Positions 39,960 to 46,908 of a stretch of 46,908 nt of DNA are shown piece by piece (the first letter of the stretch is position 1; each line of letters opens with the position of its first letter). The stretch covers positions 1-46,908 of the forward strand of contig JAEYXN010000320.1 of NCBI GenBank assembly GCA_023431285.1, written 5' to 3'. The position numbers were made by a program, and so were the translations under genes. The DNA comes from Bacteroidota bacterium. GTDB lineage: Bacteria > Bacteroidota > Bacteroidia > Cytophagales > Cyclobacteriaceae. The notes beneath the pieces were generated by a model, which saw nothing but the letters and a program-made list of their open reading frames with translations, made no database searches and was not told where the DNA came from.

Positions 39960-41507
39960 CTATCGTTGTTTCTCCGGAAGAATTAGCGAGAAAGTCGCTC
40001 CTTTACCAGGCTCTCCGGTTGCAAATATAAGTCCGTCGTGATTTTCGGCAATCTTCTTACAAATCGCCAGTCCTATTCCCGACCCGCTGTATTCAGTTTT
40101 TCCATGAAGGCGCTGGAAAATTTCGAAGATCTTTTCAGCATATACTGATTCAAACCCGATACCGTTGTCCTGAACTTCAATGCAATAGAATACATGATTG
40201 AAGGGCAATAACAGGTCGGACTTCTCCTTGTGCGAGAGCCTTCTTGAAGTAATGTTGATCACTGGCGACACATCAGTTCGCCGGAACTTCAACGCATTAC
40301 CTATGAGATTGTTAAAAAGTTGTTTCAACTCTGCCGGAACAGCTTCCACTATCGGCAACACATCAACATTGAGCGTGGTTGAACTTTCTTCGATGCGTAG
40401 CTCCTGATCGGAGAACACTTCATTAAGAACCGTTCTTAGGTCACACGAAACAATAGAACGCGCTCCGCGACTGATCCTTGAAAACTCAAGAAGGTTGTTA
40501 ATCAGTTTACGCATGCTCTCAGCGGATGCAGAAATCCTGTCGAGGTAGACTTTTCCATCATCCCCGAGGACATTATCAAATTTACTTTTCAGTCTTTCAG
40601 AGAATGTCAAGACCTTCCGAAGTGGCTCATGAAGGTCATGGGATGCGACGTAGGCAAATTCCTCCAGTTCTTTATTCGACCTGTTGAGCTCTCTGATATT
40701 GCGATCAAGCTCATTCTCGAAATTTCGTTTAGCCGTAATATCGCGAACGGTTCCCATCAATCTCCTTACTCCGCCGTCATCACCAAAAATAGGCTTACCT
40801 TTCATCAGCACAACCTTCTCTCTACTCGCCGCGCTCTTTAGAACGAACTCACACTCAAATTCCTGTCCATTCTCATTGCAATCACCGAGCACCTTTTCAA
40901 TTTGTTCAAGATGTTCGGGAAGAACGTGATCCAGCAGCTGGCCGAGCTTGTTGATTTTCGGAGCGCCACTTTCATAGTCCAGTAATTGGTAGATACCCTC
41001 CGTACATGCTAATGTGTCGGATTGTATTCCCCAGCTCCATGTTCCAAAAAGTAAAAGCTTTTCGGCCTCATCAAATAAAAGTCTCGACGACGCAACCTCT
41101 TCTTCTGATCTGACCTGATCGGTAACATCTTCTGCTACTACCACGATTTTCTCACCAAACTTGGTACAGAACGCTTTGATGTGCCTGCAGCCACCCTGGC
41201 TTTTATTGAAGCGAGTATTGATTGTCTGAGCATGCGACTCGGGCATAGTTGACAACAGCGCCAAAGACGATGCAAAACTTCCCGCATCCTCTTGATGCAC
41301 AAGATGTGAAAGATTGAAATTATCAGCGAGTTCCTCAGGGGAATAACCAAGGCATTCACTCACCTTATCATTCAGGAAATGGAGTGAGCCATTTCCTGAA
41401 TCATAGGTGAATACAATGGACGGAACGAAAGATGCCCATCGTTCCGTCATGAATGGTTGCACTAATTCTGGATTAAGCGCACTCAGCTTTGGGACAGACT
41501 GACTCAT
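39960..41507 (-). CDS. PAS-domain sensor histidine kinase
   Basis: The 515-residue cytosolic kinase has two PAS domains (~28-130, FTYDSGNGSLHFLNDKVSECLGYSPEEL; ~150-265, with the PAC end RRLMGTVRDITAKR), a coiled-coil linker (ENELDRNIRELNRSNKELEEFAYVAS), the HisKA motif ASHDLHEPLRKVLTFSERL with the phospho-acceptor His, an N-box LFNNLIGNALKF and the ATP motifs VQDNGIGFE and GSGIGLAICKKI. The HDLxEPLRK type of HisKA resembles bacteriophytochrome-related kinases. It overlaps the upstream activator gene by four bases, so translation is coupled and it probably phosphorylates that activator. Confidence 0.93.
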   Translation of the reverse strand: MSQSVPKLSALNPELVQPFMTERWASFVPSIVFTYDSGNGSLHFLNDKVSECLGYSPEELADNFNLSHLVHQEDAGSFASSLALLSTMPESHAQTINTRFNKSQGGCRHIKAFCTKFGEKIVVVAEDVTDQVRSEEEVASSRLLFDEAEKLLLFGTWSWGIQSDTLACTEGIYQLLDYESGAPKINKLGQLLDHVLPEHLEQIEKVLGDCNENGQEFECEFVLKSAASREKVVLMKGKPIFGDDGGVRRLMGTVRDITAKRNFENELDRNIRELNRSNKELEEFAYVASHDLHEPLRKVLTFSERLKSKFDNVLGDDGKVYLDRISASAESMRKLINNLLEFSRISRGARSIVSCDLRTVLNEVFSDQELRIEESSTTLNVDVLPIVEAVPAELKQLFNNLIGNALKFRRTDVSPVINITSRRLSHKEKSDLLLPFNHVFYCIEVQDNGIGFESVYAEKIFEIFQRLHGKTEYSGSGIGLAICKKIAENHDGLIFATGEPGKGATFSLILPEKQR

Positions 41508-43087
41508 ATTTCAGATTCAAACTTCTCACCCCGGAGTTCTTGATATTGTCTTATTTTATTGTAGAGGGTTTTACGGTCAATCTGCAGAACTTTCGCTGCC
41601 TTGCTTTTATTGAAATTGACTTTCTTCAAAGCTTCAAGAATCAGTTCGTATTCTGCGTCGATACCTGCGCTTTTTAAGCTTTGTTCTTTAGGAACTATTT
41701 TCTTTACTGTAGGAAATTGAGCCGAGTTTCCGGCTTGCGGAAATGAAGTATTCCCAAATGATGCTGTATTTCCGTAGGCATTTCCAAAAGAAGCACCTCC
41801 AAAAGTATTTTGTACCTGAGGCGCCATGGCCGGTGTCGAATCTGCTGATCCTTCGAATTGAAGCTTAGTGAAATTGGTAAGCTCAAAAGGAATGCTTTTC
41901 ACATCGATAAACTCTTCATCGCAAAGAAGAGTCGCGCGTTTCACCACGTTCTTCAATTCCCGAAGGTTACCATACCAGACATAAGATTTGAAGATGCGCT
42001 CTACCTCAGGATGGAAGCCTCTGATGTTTTTATTCAACTCATCGTTGGCGATCCCCAAGAAGTGATTGGCAAACACCATGATATCCGAAGTTCTCTCGCG
42101 CAGAGGCTGAACCTGAATTGTAAATTCATTAAATCGGTGGTAAAGGTCTTCGCGAAGTTTACCCGCACCTGCTGCGTCCCACAACTTTTCGTTGGAGGCG
42201 ACGATGATACGAACATCCAGCTCAATATCCTTTGTCCCACCTACCCTACGCATCTTTCTTTCCTGAACGACGCGGAGAAGAGAGATTTGAACATCGTATG
42301 AAAGGTTGGCAATTTCATCAAGGAAGATGGTCCCTTCATTTGCAAGTTCGAAGCTTCCAATCTTCTGGTTCAAAGCACCTGTAAAAGATCCTTTCTCGTG
42401 ACCAAACAACTCACTACCCGCGAGCTCCTTAGAAAGTACACCGCAGTCAATGGCGATAAAAGGTTTGTGCGCTCTCTTACTACGCTTATGAATTTCCTGC
42501 GCAATAGCTTCTTTACCGCTACCACTCTCGCCGTAGATAATTACACTGTAATTGGTAGGAGCGACAAGATCAATTTGTTTAAGGATATTCTTAAAGTATG
42601 GGCTGTCACCGAAAATGTATTCTGATTTACCACCTGGCGAGTTACGCTTGGATGATCCGTTCTTTGATTCACGCGAAGTTGAACCGGCAGATTGTTCGTC
42701 TCTGCCAGCACCTGGAACAGGTAGCAACGCCCGATCGAGAGCTTTCCGAATTGTAAGAAGGATTTCTTCAGGGATGAGGGGCTTGATGATGTAATCCACC
42801 GCGCCGAGCCTCATCACCTCAACAGCGGTTTTAATATTACTGAATCCGGTAATGATGATTACGGGAGTTGAGGGATTGATCTCCTTGATTGCTTTCAATA
42901 CAGACGTTCCATCCATATCTTCAAGCATAAAGTCACAAAGGATCAGATCGGGCACATTCTCGTTAATAATTTCGAGCGCCTTTTTGCCCTTGTGAGCCTC
43001 CATTACCTCGTACCCGTGTTTCGAAAGAAAACGACTTAGCACAAGGCACAAGTCCTTCTCATCGTCAATGATTAGAATTTTAGCCAT
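41504..43087 (-). CDS. NtrC-type sigma-54-dependent response regulator
   Basis: The 527-residue activator has a receiver domain (~3-118; acceptor Asp in LILCDFMLEDMDG, Lys in YIIKPLIPEE), a Ser/Gly linker, an AAA+ domain (~165-395; Walker A GESGSGKEAI, the sigma-54 contact loop GSFTGA in place of GAFTGA, Walker B in GTIFLDEIANL, and RRVGGTKDIELDVRIIVASN), an Ala/Asn/Phe-rich linker with near-repeats (FGGASFGNAYGNTASFGNTSF), and a C-terminal Fis-type helix-turn-helix (LEALKKVNFNKSKAAKVLQIDRKTLYNKI). It activates sigma-54 promoters. It lies 17 bases after rpoN, an unusual pairing that suggests a dedicated system. Confidence 0.95.
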   Translation of the reverse strand: MAKILIIDDEKDLCLVLSRFLSKHGYEVMEAHKGKKALEIINENVPDLILCDFMLEDMDGTSVLKAIKEINPSTPVIIITGFSNIKTAVEVMRLGAVDYIIKPLIPEEILLTIRKALDRALLPVPGAGRDEQSAGSTSRESKNGSSKRNSPGGKSEYIFGDSPYFKNILKQIDLVAPTNYSVIIYGESGSGKEAIAQEIHKRSKRAHKPFIAIDCGVLSKELAGSELFGHEKGSFTGALNQKIGSFELANEGTIFLDEIANLSYDVQISLLRVVQERKMRRVGGTKDIELDVRIIVASNEKLWDAAGAGKLREDLYHRFNEFTIQVQPLRERTSDIMVFANHFLGIANDELNKNIRGFHPEVERIFKSYVWYGNLRELKNVVKRATLLCDEEFIDVKSIPFELTNFTKLQFEGSADSTPAMAPQVQNTFGGASFGNAYGNTASFGNTSFPQAGNSAQFPTVKKIVPKEQSLKSAGIDAEYELILEALKKVNFNKSKAAKVLQIDRKTLYNKIRQYQELRGEKFESEI

Positions 43088-43104
43088 CTTATGTTTATTT
43101 GTTA

Positions 43105-44553
43105 TTAAGCTGCAGCAGTACGGTGATGAATAGTATTCCAGCGGAGTTGTGCCGCAGGGATACGAAGCTCATCACGATATTTAGCGACTGTTCTTCTGGC
43201 GATCTTGAGTCCGCGGTTTGCCAGCAAGGTAGCAATCTGCTGATCAGAGTACGGACTGTTTTTATCCTCCGCCATGATCACTTGCTGAATTGCCTCCTGA
43301 ACTTTCTTCACGCTAACCGCGACGCCTTCCTGATTTGTGATTCCCTCGTTAAAGAGATTCTTGATCAGAATATTACCAGAGGGTGTCTGTACGTACTTAT
43401 TACACGTGATACGTGATACGGTCGAAATATCAACGCCAACCATATCCGCCACGTTCTTCAAAATCATTGGTTTCAAAAGCAGCTCATCACCTGTGATGAA
43501 GTAATCATACTGAAGTTTAACGATTGCCTTCATCACCTTCAACATAGTACTCTCTCTTTGTTTGATCGCATTGACAAACCACTCTGCCGCGCTGAGCTTA
43601 TTGGTAAGGTAGCGGGTGGTGGCCTGATCTCCGTTGCTCTTTTCAATATCCTGAACCTTCGACTTCCAGGACGAATTAATCTTCAGCGAAGATGCCTTCT
43701 CCTTATACAATGTTACCTGTAGTGTATTGTCTTGCTGAGTGACGATAAAATCAGGGATGATCGTATCGTATTGAACTGGTGAGCTATCGCCTTTTGGAAC
43801 AGGCTTTAGCTTCAGTGTTCCCAGTAAATCAAGTACGAGATTAAAGTCCTCTTCATCGATATCGAGGGCATCAAGGATACGGTTGAAATTTCTACCCTTC
43901 AGTTCTCCATAGAAATTTGAAATGATCTTTATGGCAAGCTTAACATCTGGTTCCTTGGTGTTCATCCTCTTCAGTTGAATCAAGAGGCACTCCTGAATAT
44001 TAGCAGCTGCCAGACCTACAGGTTCAAATTCCTGAATATGATCAATGACTTTTTGAACCTGTGCAGGATCAATTATTTTCAGATTCTTTAATGAATAGTC
44101 ATCGGCAACGCTGTCGGCGTTTCCTTCAAGAAAACCTTCTTCACTAAGACAGTTGATGATGAAGGCGCCAAGTTCCTTCTCCTCGTCATTTAGTGAAGAA
44201 AGATTCAATTGATTGATTGCCTCTTCGCGGAAATCTGACGTTGTGACCAACGTTTTGCTCGGAGGAAGATCCTGGCTGAACTGCTGATTATTGTTGTTAC
44301 TGTTATTATGATAATCAGGAACGTCATCGTACGCATATTCTTCCCAATCCTGATACTCCTGAGCCTCGTCCTTGTCATTCTTTTCCTGAGCCAAATCTGG
44401 TTCGGAAGACTGCTCGATGAGAGGATTCTCTTCAAGCTCGTTCTGGATTCTCTGCTCAAGCTCAATAGTATTCAAATGAAAAAGGTGAAGCATTTGAAGC
44501 TGCTGAGGATGTATCTTGAGCTGTTGTTTCTGGGTGATATGTTGATACAGCAT
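43105..44553 (-). CDS. rpoN: RNA polymerase sigma-54 factor
   Basis: The ~482-residue protein starts with the Gln/Leu-rich region I (KQQLKIHPQQLQMLHLFHLNTIELEQRIQNELEENPLIEQ), then an acidic, Asn-rich region II, the core-binding part and the DNA-binding part. Near the end are the HTH (VADMVGVDISTVSRITCNKYVQTPSG) and the RpoN box ARRTVAKYR, which reads the -24 promoter element, so -24 recognition should be normal. The ATG at 44553 (MLYQHITQ) fits sigma-54 starts better than the one at 44589. It is the first gene of an operon with its own activator and two kinases. Confidence 0.96.
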   Translation of the reverse strand: MLYQHITQKQQLKIHPQQLQMLHLFHLNTIELEQRIQNELEENPLIEQSSEPDLAQEKNDKDEAQEYQDWEEYAYDDVPDYHNNSNNNNQQFSQDLPPSKTLVTTSDFREEAINQLNLSSLNDEEKELGAFIINCLSEEGFLEGNADSVADDYSLKNLKIIDPAQVQKVIDHIQEFEPVGLAAANIQECLLIQLKRMNTKEPDVKLAIKIISNFYGELKGRNFNRILDALDIDEEDFNLVLDLLGTLKLKPVPKGDSSPVQYDTIIPDFIVTQQDNTLQVTLYKEKASSLKINSSWKSKVQDIEKSNGDQATTRYLTNKLSAAEWFVNAIKQRESTMLKVMKAIVKLQYDYFITGDELLLKPMILKNVADMVGVDISTVSRITCNKYVQTPSGNILIKNLFNEGITNQEGVAVSVKKVQEAIQQVIMAEDKNSPYSDQQIATLLANRGLKIARRTVAKYRDELRIPAAQLRWNTIHHRTAAA

Positions 44554-44938
44554 ACTGTTTGGTCGTTGGTTTATGTGCGACCAAGTCATTACAACCTTGG
44601 AACCAAATTTTCAAACTTTTTCAATACACTCATTTTCAACGCGTTACTCAATCAGCAGTTCAATCAATCAAGGAAGGCAAGACAAAATAGTAGCGCAATT
44701 TCCCCATTTAGGGTAATTCAAATTAAACAGAAATGCTCAAAAGTGTGGAAATCCAGACGGAAATTGTCAATTTGGGTTCAATCGAGGTATCAGAATAGAT
44801 CAGAACAAGAGTCATTGACAGGGGAATCAACGCGCTTTGTGAAGCTGCTTAGAACACAAAAAATGCAGGAATACCAGATTGTCCTCGACTAAACCAATAC
44901 TTGGACAGACTTCGACCAATTTGCTAACAGTCTATCCT
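44554..44938. other. 385-base intergenic region upstream of rpoN
   Basis: AT-rich and without a supportable gene. It should hold the rpoN operon promoter; a TTGACA and several T-rich TAATTTG/TATTTTG segments occur on the minus strand, but none has correctly spaced partner elements. No copy of the TGGCAY box and no strong hairpin was seen. Confidence 0.5.
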
Positions 44939-45130
44939 TTATGCATTCGCAAAACGCCTCACCCGCTTTTCCGGACGTCGCGCTTTCGCAAGGAGCATCA
45001 CCTTCTCTCTTTGCTGCTCCTCGACAACACTGTCCAGCGGGCTAAAGATTACCTTAGCTGTCAGGTAAACAAGAACCATGAATATGGGGTAAGCAATTAG
45101 GAAGCTTAGAAAGATCATTATCGCCATCAT
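44939..45130 (-). CDS. Small single-span membrane protein (63 aa), unknown
   Basis: An N-terminal hydrophobic stretch (MIFLFLIAYPIF-like, residues ~3-28) is followed by a short amphipathic part and a strongly basic tail (KARRPEKRVRRFANA). By charge the tail should face the cytosol. No family recognised. Support comes from the membrane-protein composition and from a promoter-like box 37 bases upstream. The first two codons are both ATG. Confidence 0.55.
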   Translation of the reverse strand: MMAIMIFLSFLIAYPIFMVLVYLTAKVIFSPLDSVVEEQQREKVMLLAKARRPEKRVRRFANA

Positions 45131-45151
45131 AGCGTTCTTTTCGCGTGTTGC

Positions 45152-45167
45152 GAAAAATTAAATGCCG
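45152..45167 (-). promoter_or_regulatory. CGGCAT-N5-TTT box upstream of the 63-aa membrane protein gene
   Basis: CGGCATTTAATTTTTC on the minus strand, 37 bases before the ATG at 45130; a near twin of the box at 27041-27056. Confidence 0.35.
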
Positions 45168-45251
45168 GAATATAATGTCGTTAGGACTGAGGGAAATCTA
45201 CACTCTTCACCAGACACGATGCAATGACTCCACAACTGAGAAGTCGCTCGA

Positions 45252-45434
45252 TCAGAACTTCTTCCTCATATAATTACGAACATCTTCGGCCAACGGACCC
45301 ACCGCACGCACAGCGTTTCTCAAACGCATCTCGTTACATTGCAGTTCGCTGCACCATCTTCTAACCTCTGTCTGATCATCCAGGTTGATCTTTCTCTCAC
45401 CGAGCCCGGACGTTGTTTCCTTCTGCTGTTTCAT
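45252..45434 (-). CDS. DUF3606 domain-containing protein
   Basis: The 60-residue protein fits DUF3606: INLDDQTEVRRWCSELQCNEMRLRNAVRAVGPLAEDVRNYMRKK, with the family's typical INLxDxxEVRxW, LRxAVxxVG and AEDVRxYL elements. These small soluble proteins have no known function and often occur with stress genes. It starts six bases after the SDR stop and belongs to the same operon. Confidence 0.88.
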   Translation of the reverse strand: MKQQKETTSGLGERKINLDDQTEVRRWCSELQCNEMRLRNAVRAVGPLAEDVRNYMRKKF

Positions 45435-45440
45435 CGCATT

Positions 45441-46250
45441 TCATCCAACCACTTCACCACCGTTCACATGAATAACCTGTCCTGTAATGTACGACGCATC
45501 ATCTGACGCAAGAAACACATACGCCGGCGCCACTTCATATGGATACCCCGCTCTTCCCATAGGCGTTTTCTTCCCGAATTTTTTGATATGATCTTTATCG
45601 AAAGATTCTGTTATCAACGGAGTCCATATGGGTCCTGGTGCCACGACATTAACACGAATACCATCTTTAGCTAAACCCTTCGCAAGAGATCTTGTAAAAG
45701 ATACAATAGCACCTTTTGTTGCCGAATAATCTATCAGATGATCACTACCTCTAAAGGCTGTAACTGATGCAGTATTTATAATACATCCATTGGGATTTAA
45801 CTTCTTCAATGCCTCGTGTGTGAAATAGTAGAACGAGAACATATTCACCTCAAAAGTTCGTTTAAACTGTTTACTTGAGATTTCCTCGAGTTCATCTGCA
45901 GGCTCGTGTGTCCCCGCATTATTAACAAGGATATCAAGACCACCTAATGATTTGTAGGCGTCTCGCACAACCTTTCTCGAAAACTTCTCATCGCTGATAT
46001 CCCCTTTGAACAACACGCAATTCCGCCCAGCGCTTTCTACCATATCACGAGTTGCCTTGGCGTCATCATCACTTTTCCGATAAACGATCGCTACATCAGC
46101 CCCTTCCAAAGCAAAGTGAACGGCTACCGATCTACCTATCCCACTATCCCCACCTGTGATAAGAGCCACCTTGTTTTCCAACTTTCGTGCAGGTGTATAC
46201 CCTGGCCTAATCGCCATATTGATACTATCAACCGATCTCCGATTCTTCAT
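45441..46250 (-). CDS. Short-chain dehydrogenase/reductase (YghA/YhdF-like)
   Basis: The 269-residue SDR oxidoreductase has the cofactor loop TGGDSGIGRSVAVHFA near residue 33, the Arg in IVYRKSDDD that favours NADP, NNAG in the middle, the catalytic Ser in INTASVTAF and the YxxxK pair in DYSATKGAI. The ITGGDSGIG variant and the N-terminal extension mark the YghA/YhdF subgroup, linked with general stress. A second ATG (MAIRPGYTP, 11 codons in) may be the true start. It lies one base after the BrkB gene stop, so translation is tightly coupled. Substrate unknown. Confidence 0.93.
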   Translation of the reverse strand: MKNRRSVDSINMAIRPGYTPARKLENKVALITGGDSGIGRSVAVHFALEGADVAIVYRKSDDDAKATRDMVESAGRNCVLFKGDISDEKFSRKVVRDAYKSLGGLDILVNNAGTHEPADELEEISSKQFKRTFEVNMFSFYYFTHEALKKLNPNGCIINTASVTAFRGSDHLIDYSATKGAIVSFTRSLAKGLAKDGIRVNVVAPGPIWTPLITESFDKDHIKKFGKKTPMGRAGYPYEVAPAYVFLASDDASYITGQVIHVNGGEVVG

Positions 46251-46251
46251 A

Positions 46252-46908
46252 TTATTTCATTTTATCAAAGTCAAGTTCCTTTACTTCCTGCTTCACAATA
46301 AAGACCGCTGTCTTATCGGGCTCTATCCCTGACCCGTAACTAAGTGCATACACCTTCGTGAACTCCGCGCCGAAATAAAGTATGATTGACGAATAATAAA
46401 CCCATAGCAATATCAATACGATTGATGCCGCCGCGCCATAGGTTATGCCGATATTTGACCGTGTGATATAAAGTCCGATCAGAAACTTACCGATAAGGAA
46501 GAGTGCAGCCGTAAAACTCGCTCCAACAAATGCATCTTTCCATCGAATCTTTGCATCGGGTAGAATCTTAAAAATGATAGCAAATAACGTCGCGATGATG
46601 ACGAACAGAATACCGTAATTCAGCAGTTCAAAAATATAGACCGTTGCATCGTCGAAAAAACTCAAAAGTCGATCACGAAGGAGGTCTACCATAGCGTGCA
46701 CGATCAATGATACAAGAAGTATGAACCCAAAACTTATGATCAATGAAAAAGACAGTAGCCTATTGATAAGAAGCTTCAGCCATCCTTTTTGCGGCTTAGC
46801 ACGGACCGACCAAATGTAATTTATCGAGTCCTGCATCTCAGTAAAAACTCCGGTGGCTCCCACAAGCAAAACAATGATTCCCACTACCGCCCCAGATGCA
46901 CTCAGCTG
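46252..46908 (-). CDS. YihY/BrkB-family inner-membrane protein, N-terminus beyond the right edge
   Basis: The frame is open to the window edge, and 219 residues of about 300 are visible. Typical BrkB features are seen: GATGVFTEMQDSINYIWSVRAKP, then several membrane spans, and WKDAFVGASFTAALFLIGKFLIGLYI followed by GAAASIVLILLWVYYSSIILYFGAEFTKVYA, which is the family's most conserved block. A GTG at 46884 is not the start, since homologous sequence continues to the edge. The family is an inner-membrane protein group of unclear function. It is the visible first gene of an operon with the SDR and DUF3606 genes. Confidence 0.93.
   Translation of the reverse strand, partial: QLSASGAVVGIIVLLVGATGVFTEMQDSINYIWSVRAKPQKGWLKLLINRLLSFSLIISFGFILLVSLIVHAMVDLLRDRLLSFFDDATVYIFELLNYGILFVIIATLFAIIFKILPDAKIRWKDAFVGASFTAALFLIGKFLIGLYITRSNIGITYGAAASIVLILLWVYYSSIILYFGAEFTKVYALSYGSGIEPDKTAVFIVKQEVKELDFDKMK

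Noticed and set aside
1..46908. CRISPR array, tRNA/rRNA genes, insertion sequences, prophage
   Set aside because: No regularly spaced repeats with spacers, no transposase or integrase, and no tRNA or rRNA-like segment was seen on either strand. The holin-like gene alone is not evidence of a prophage.

Overview
The window looks like a chromosomal segment of a Bacteroidota, most likely a Cytophagales-type soil or water bacterium (Chryseolinea/Ohtaekwangia-like; this is inference from gene content, not a database match). The signs are a very large C25 (gingipain/PorU-type) protease with a type IX secretion C-terminal sorting domain, a PadR-PspC pair, a near absence of Shine-Dalgarno sequences, Mla-type lipid transport genes, and many small envelope/stress proteins (YtxH, DUF5670, DUF892, DUF3606).

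Layout. 0-1 kb: the 3' end of a peptidase S9-like gene, then a 169/170-bp tandem repeat with a hairpin. 1-7.3 kb: a degenerate glutamyl-tRNA-reductase-like protein and the 1652-aa C25 protease. 7.3-10.5 kb: PadR regulator and a double-PspC membrane protein. 10.5-15.2 kb: a YkgJ cysteine-cluster protein, a WYL regulator and an exported WD40-caspase protein. 15.4-22.6 kb: a galactose operon in the order GH2 glycosidase, galK, galE, galM lipoprotein, Na+/galactose symporter; no galT is seen. 22.9-37.7 kb: an island of small stress or envelope genes mixed with DUF748, FAD-Rieske oxidoreductase, a GT4-glf-GH1 surface-sugar operon, mlaEFD, a lone receiver, a holin-like gene and an OmpA lipoprotein. 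37.8-44.6 kb: an outer-membrane barrel, then an operon of rpoN, its NtrC-type activator and two histidine kinases. 44.9 kb to the end: small membrane protein and a BrkB-SDR-DUF3606 operon cut by the right edge.

How the parts may work together. The gal operon imports and phosphorylates galactose and makes UDP-galactose through GalE; the separate glf operon would turn UDP-galactopyranose into the furanose for a surface glycan. In the island, at least twelve genes or operons on both strands carry a box of the form (T/N)GGCA(C/T) followed, after five bases, by TTT, 28-76 bases before the start codon. It resembles a sigma-54 -24/-12 promoter whose -12 GC has been replaced by T's. The same box precedes a strongly structured, terminator-ended intergenic segment (23650-23784, minus) that I propose as an undescribed small RNA. 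Because rpoN and a matching activator lie in the same window, a shared envelope-stress regulon is the most interesting hypothesis here. It is untested.
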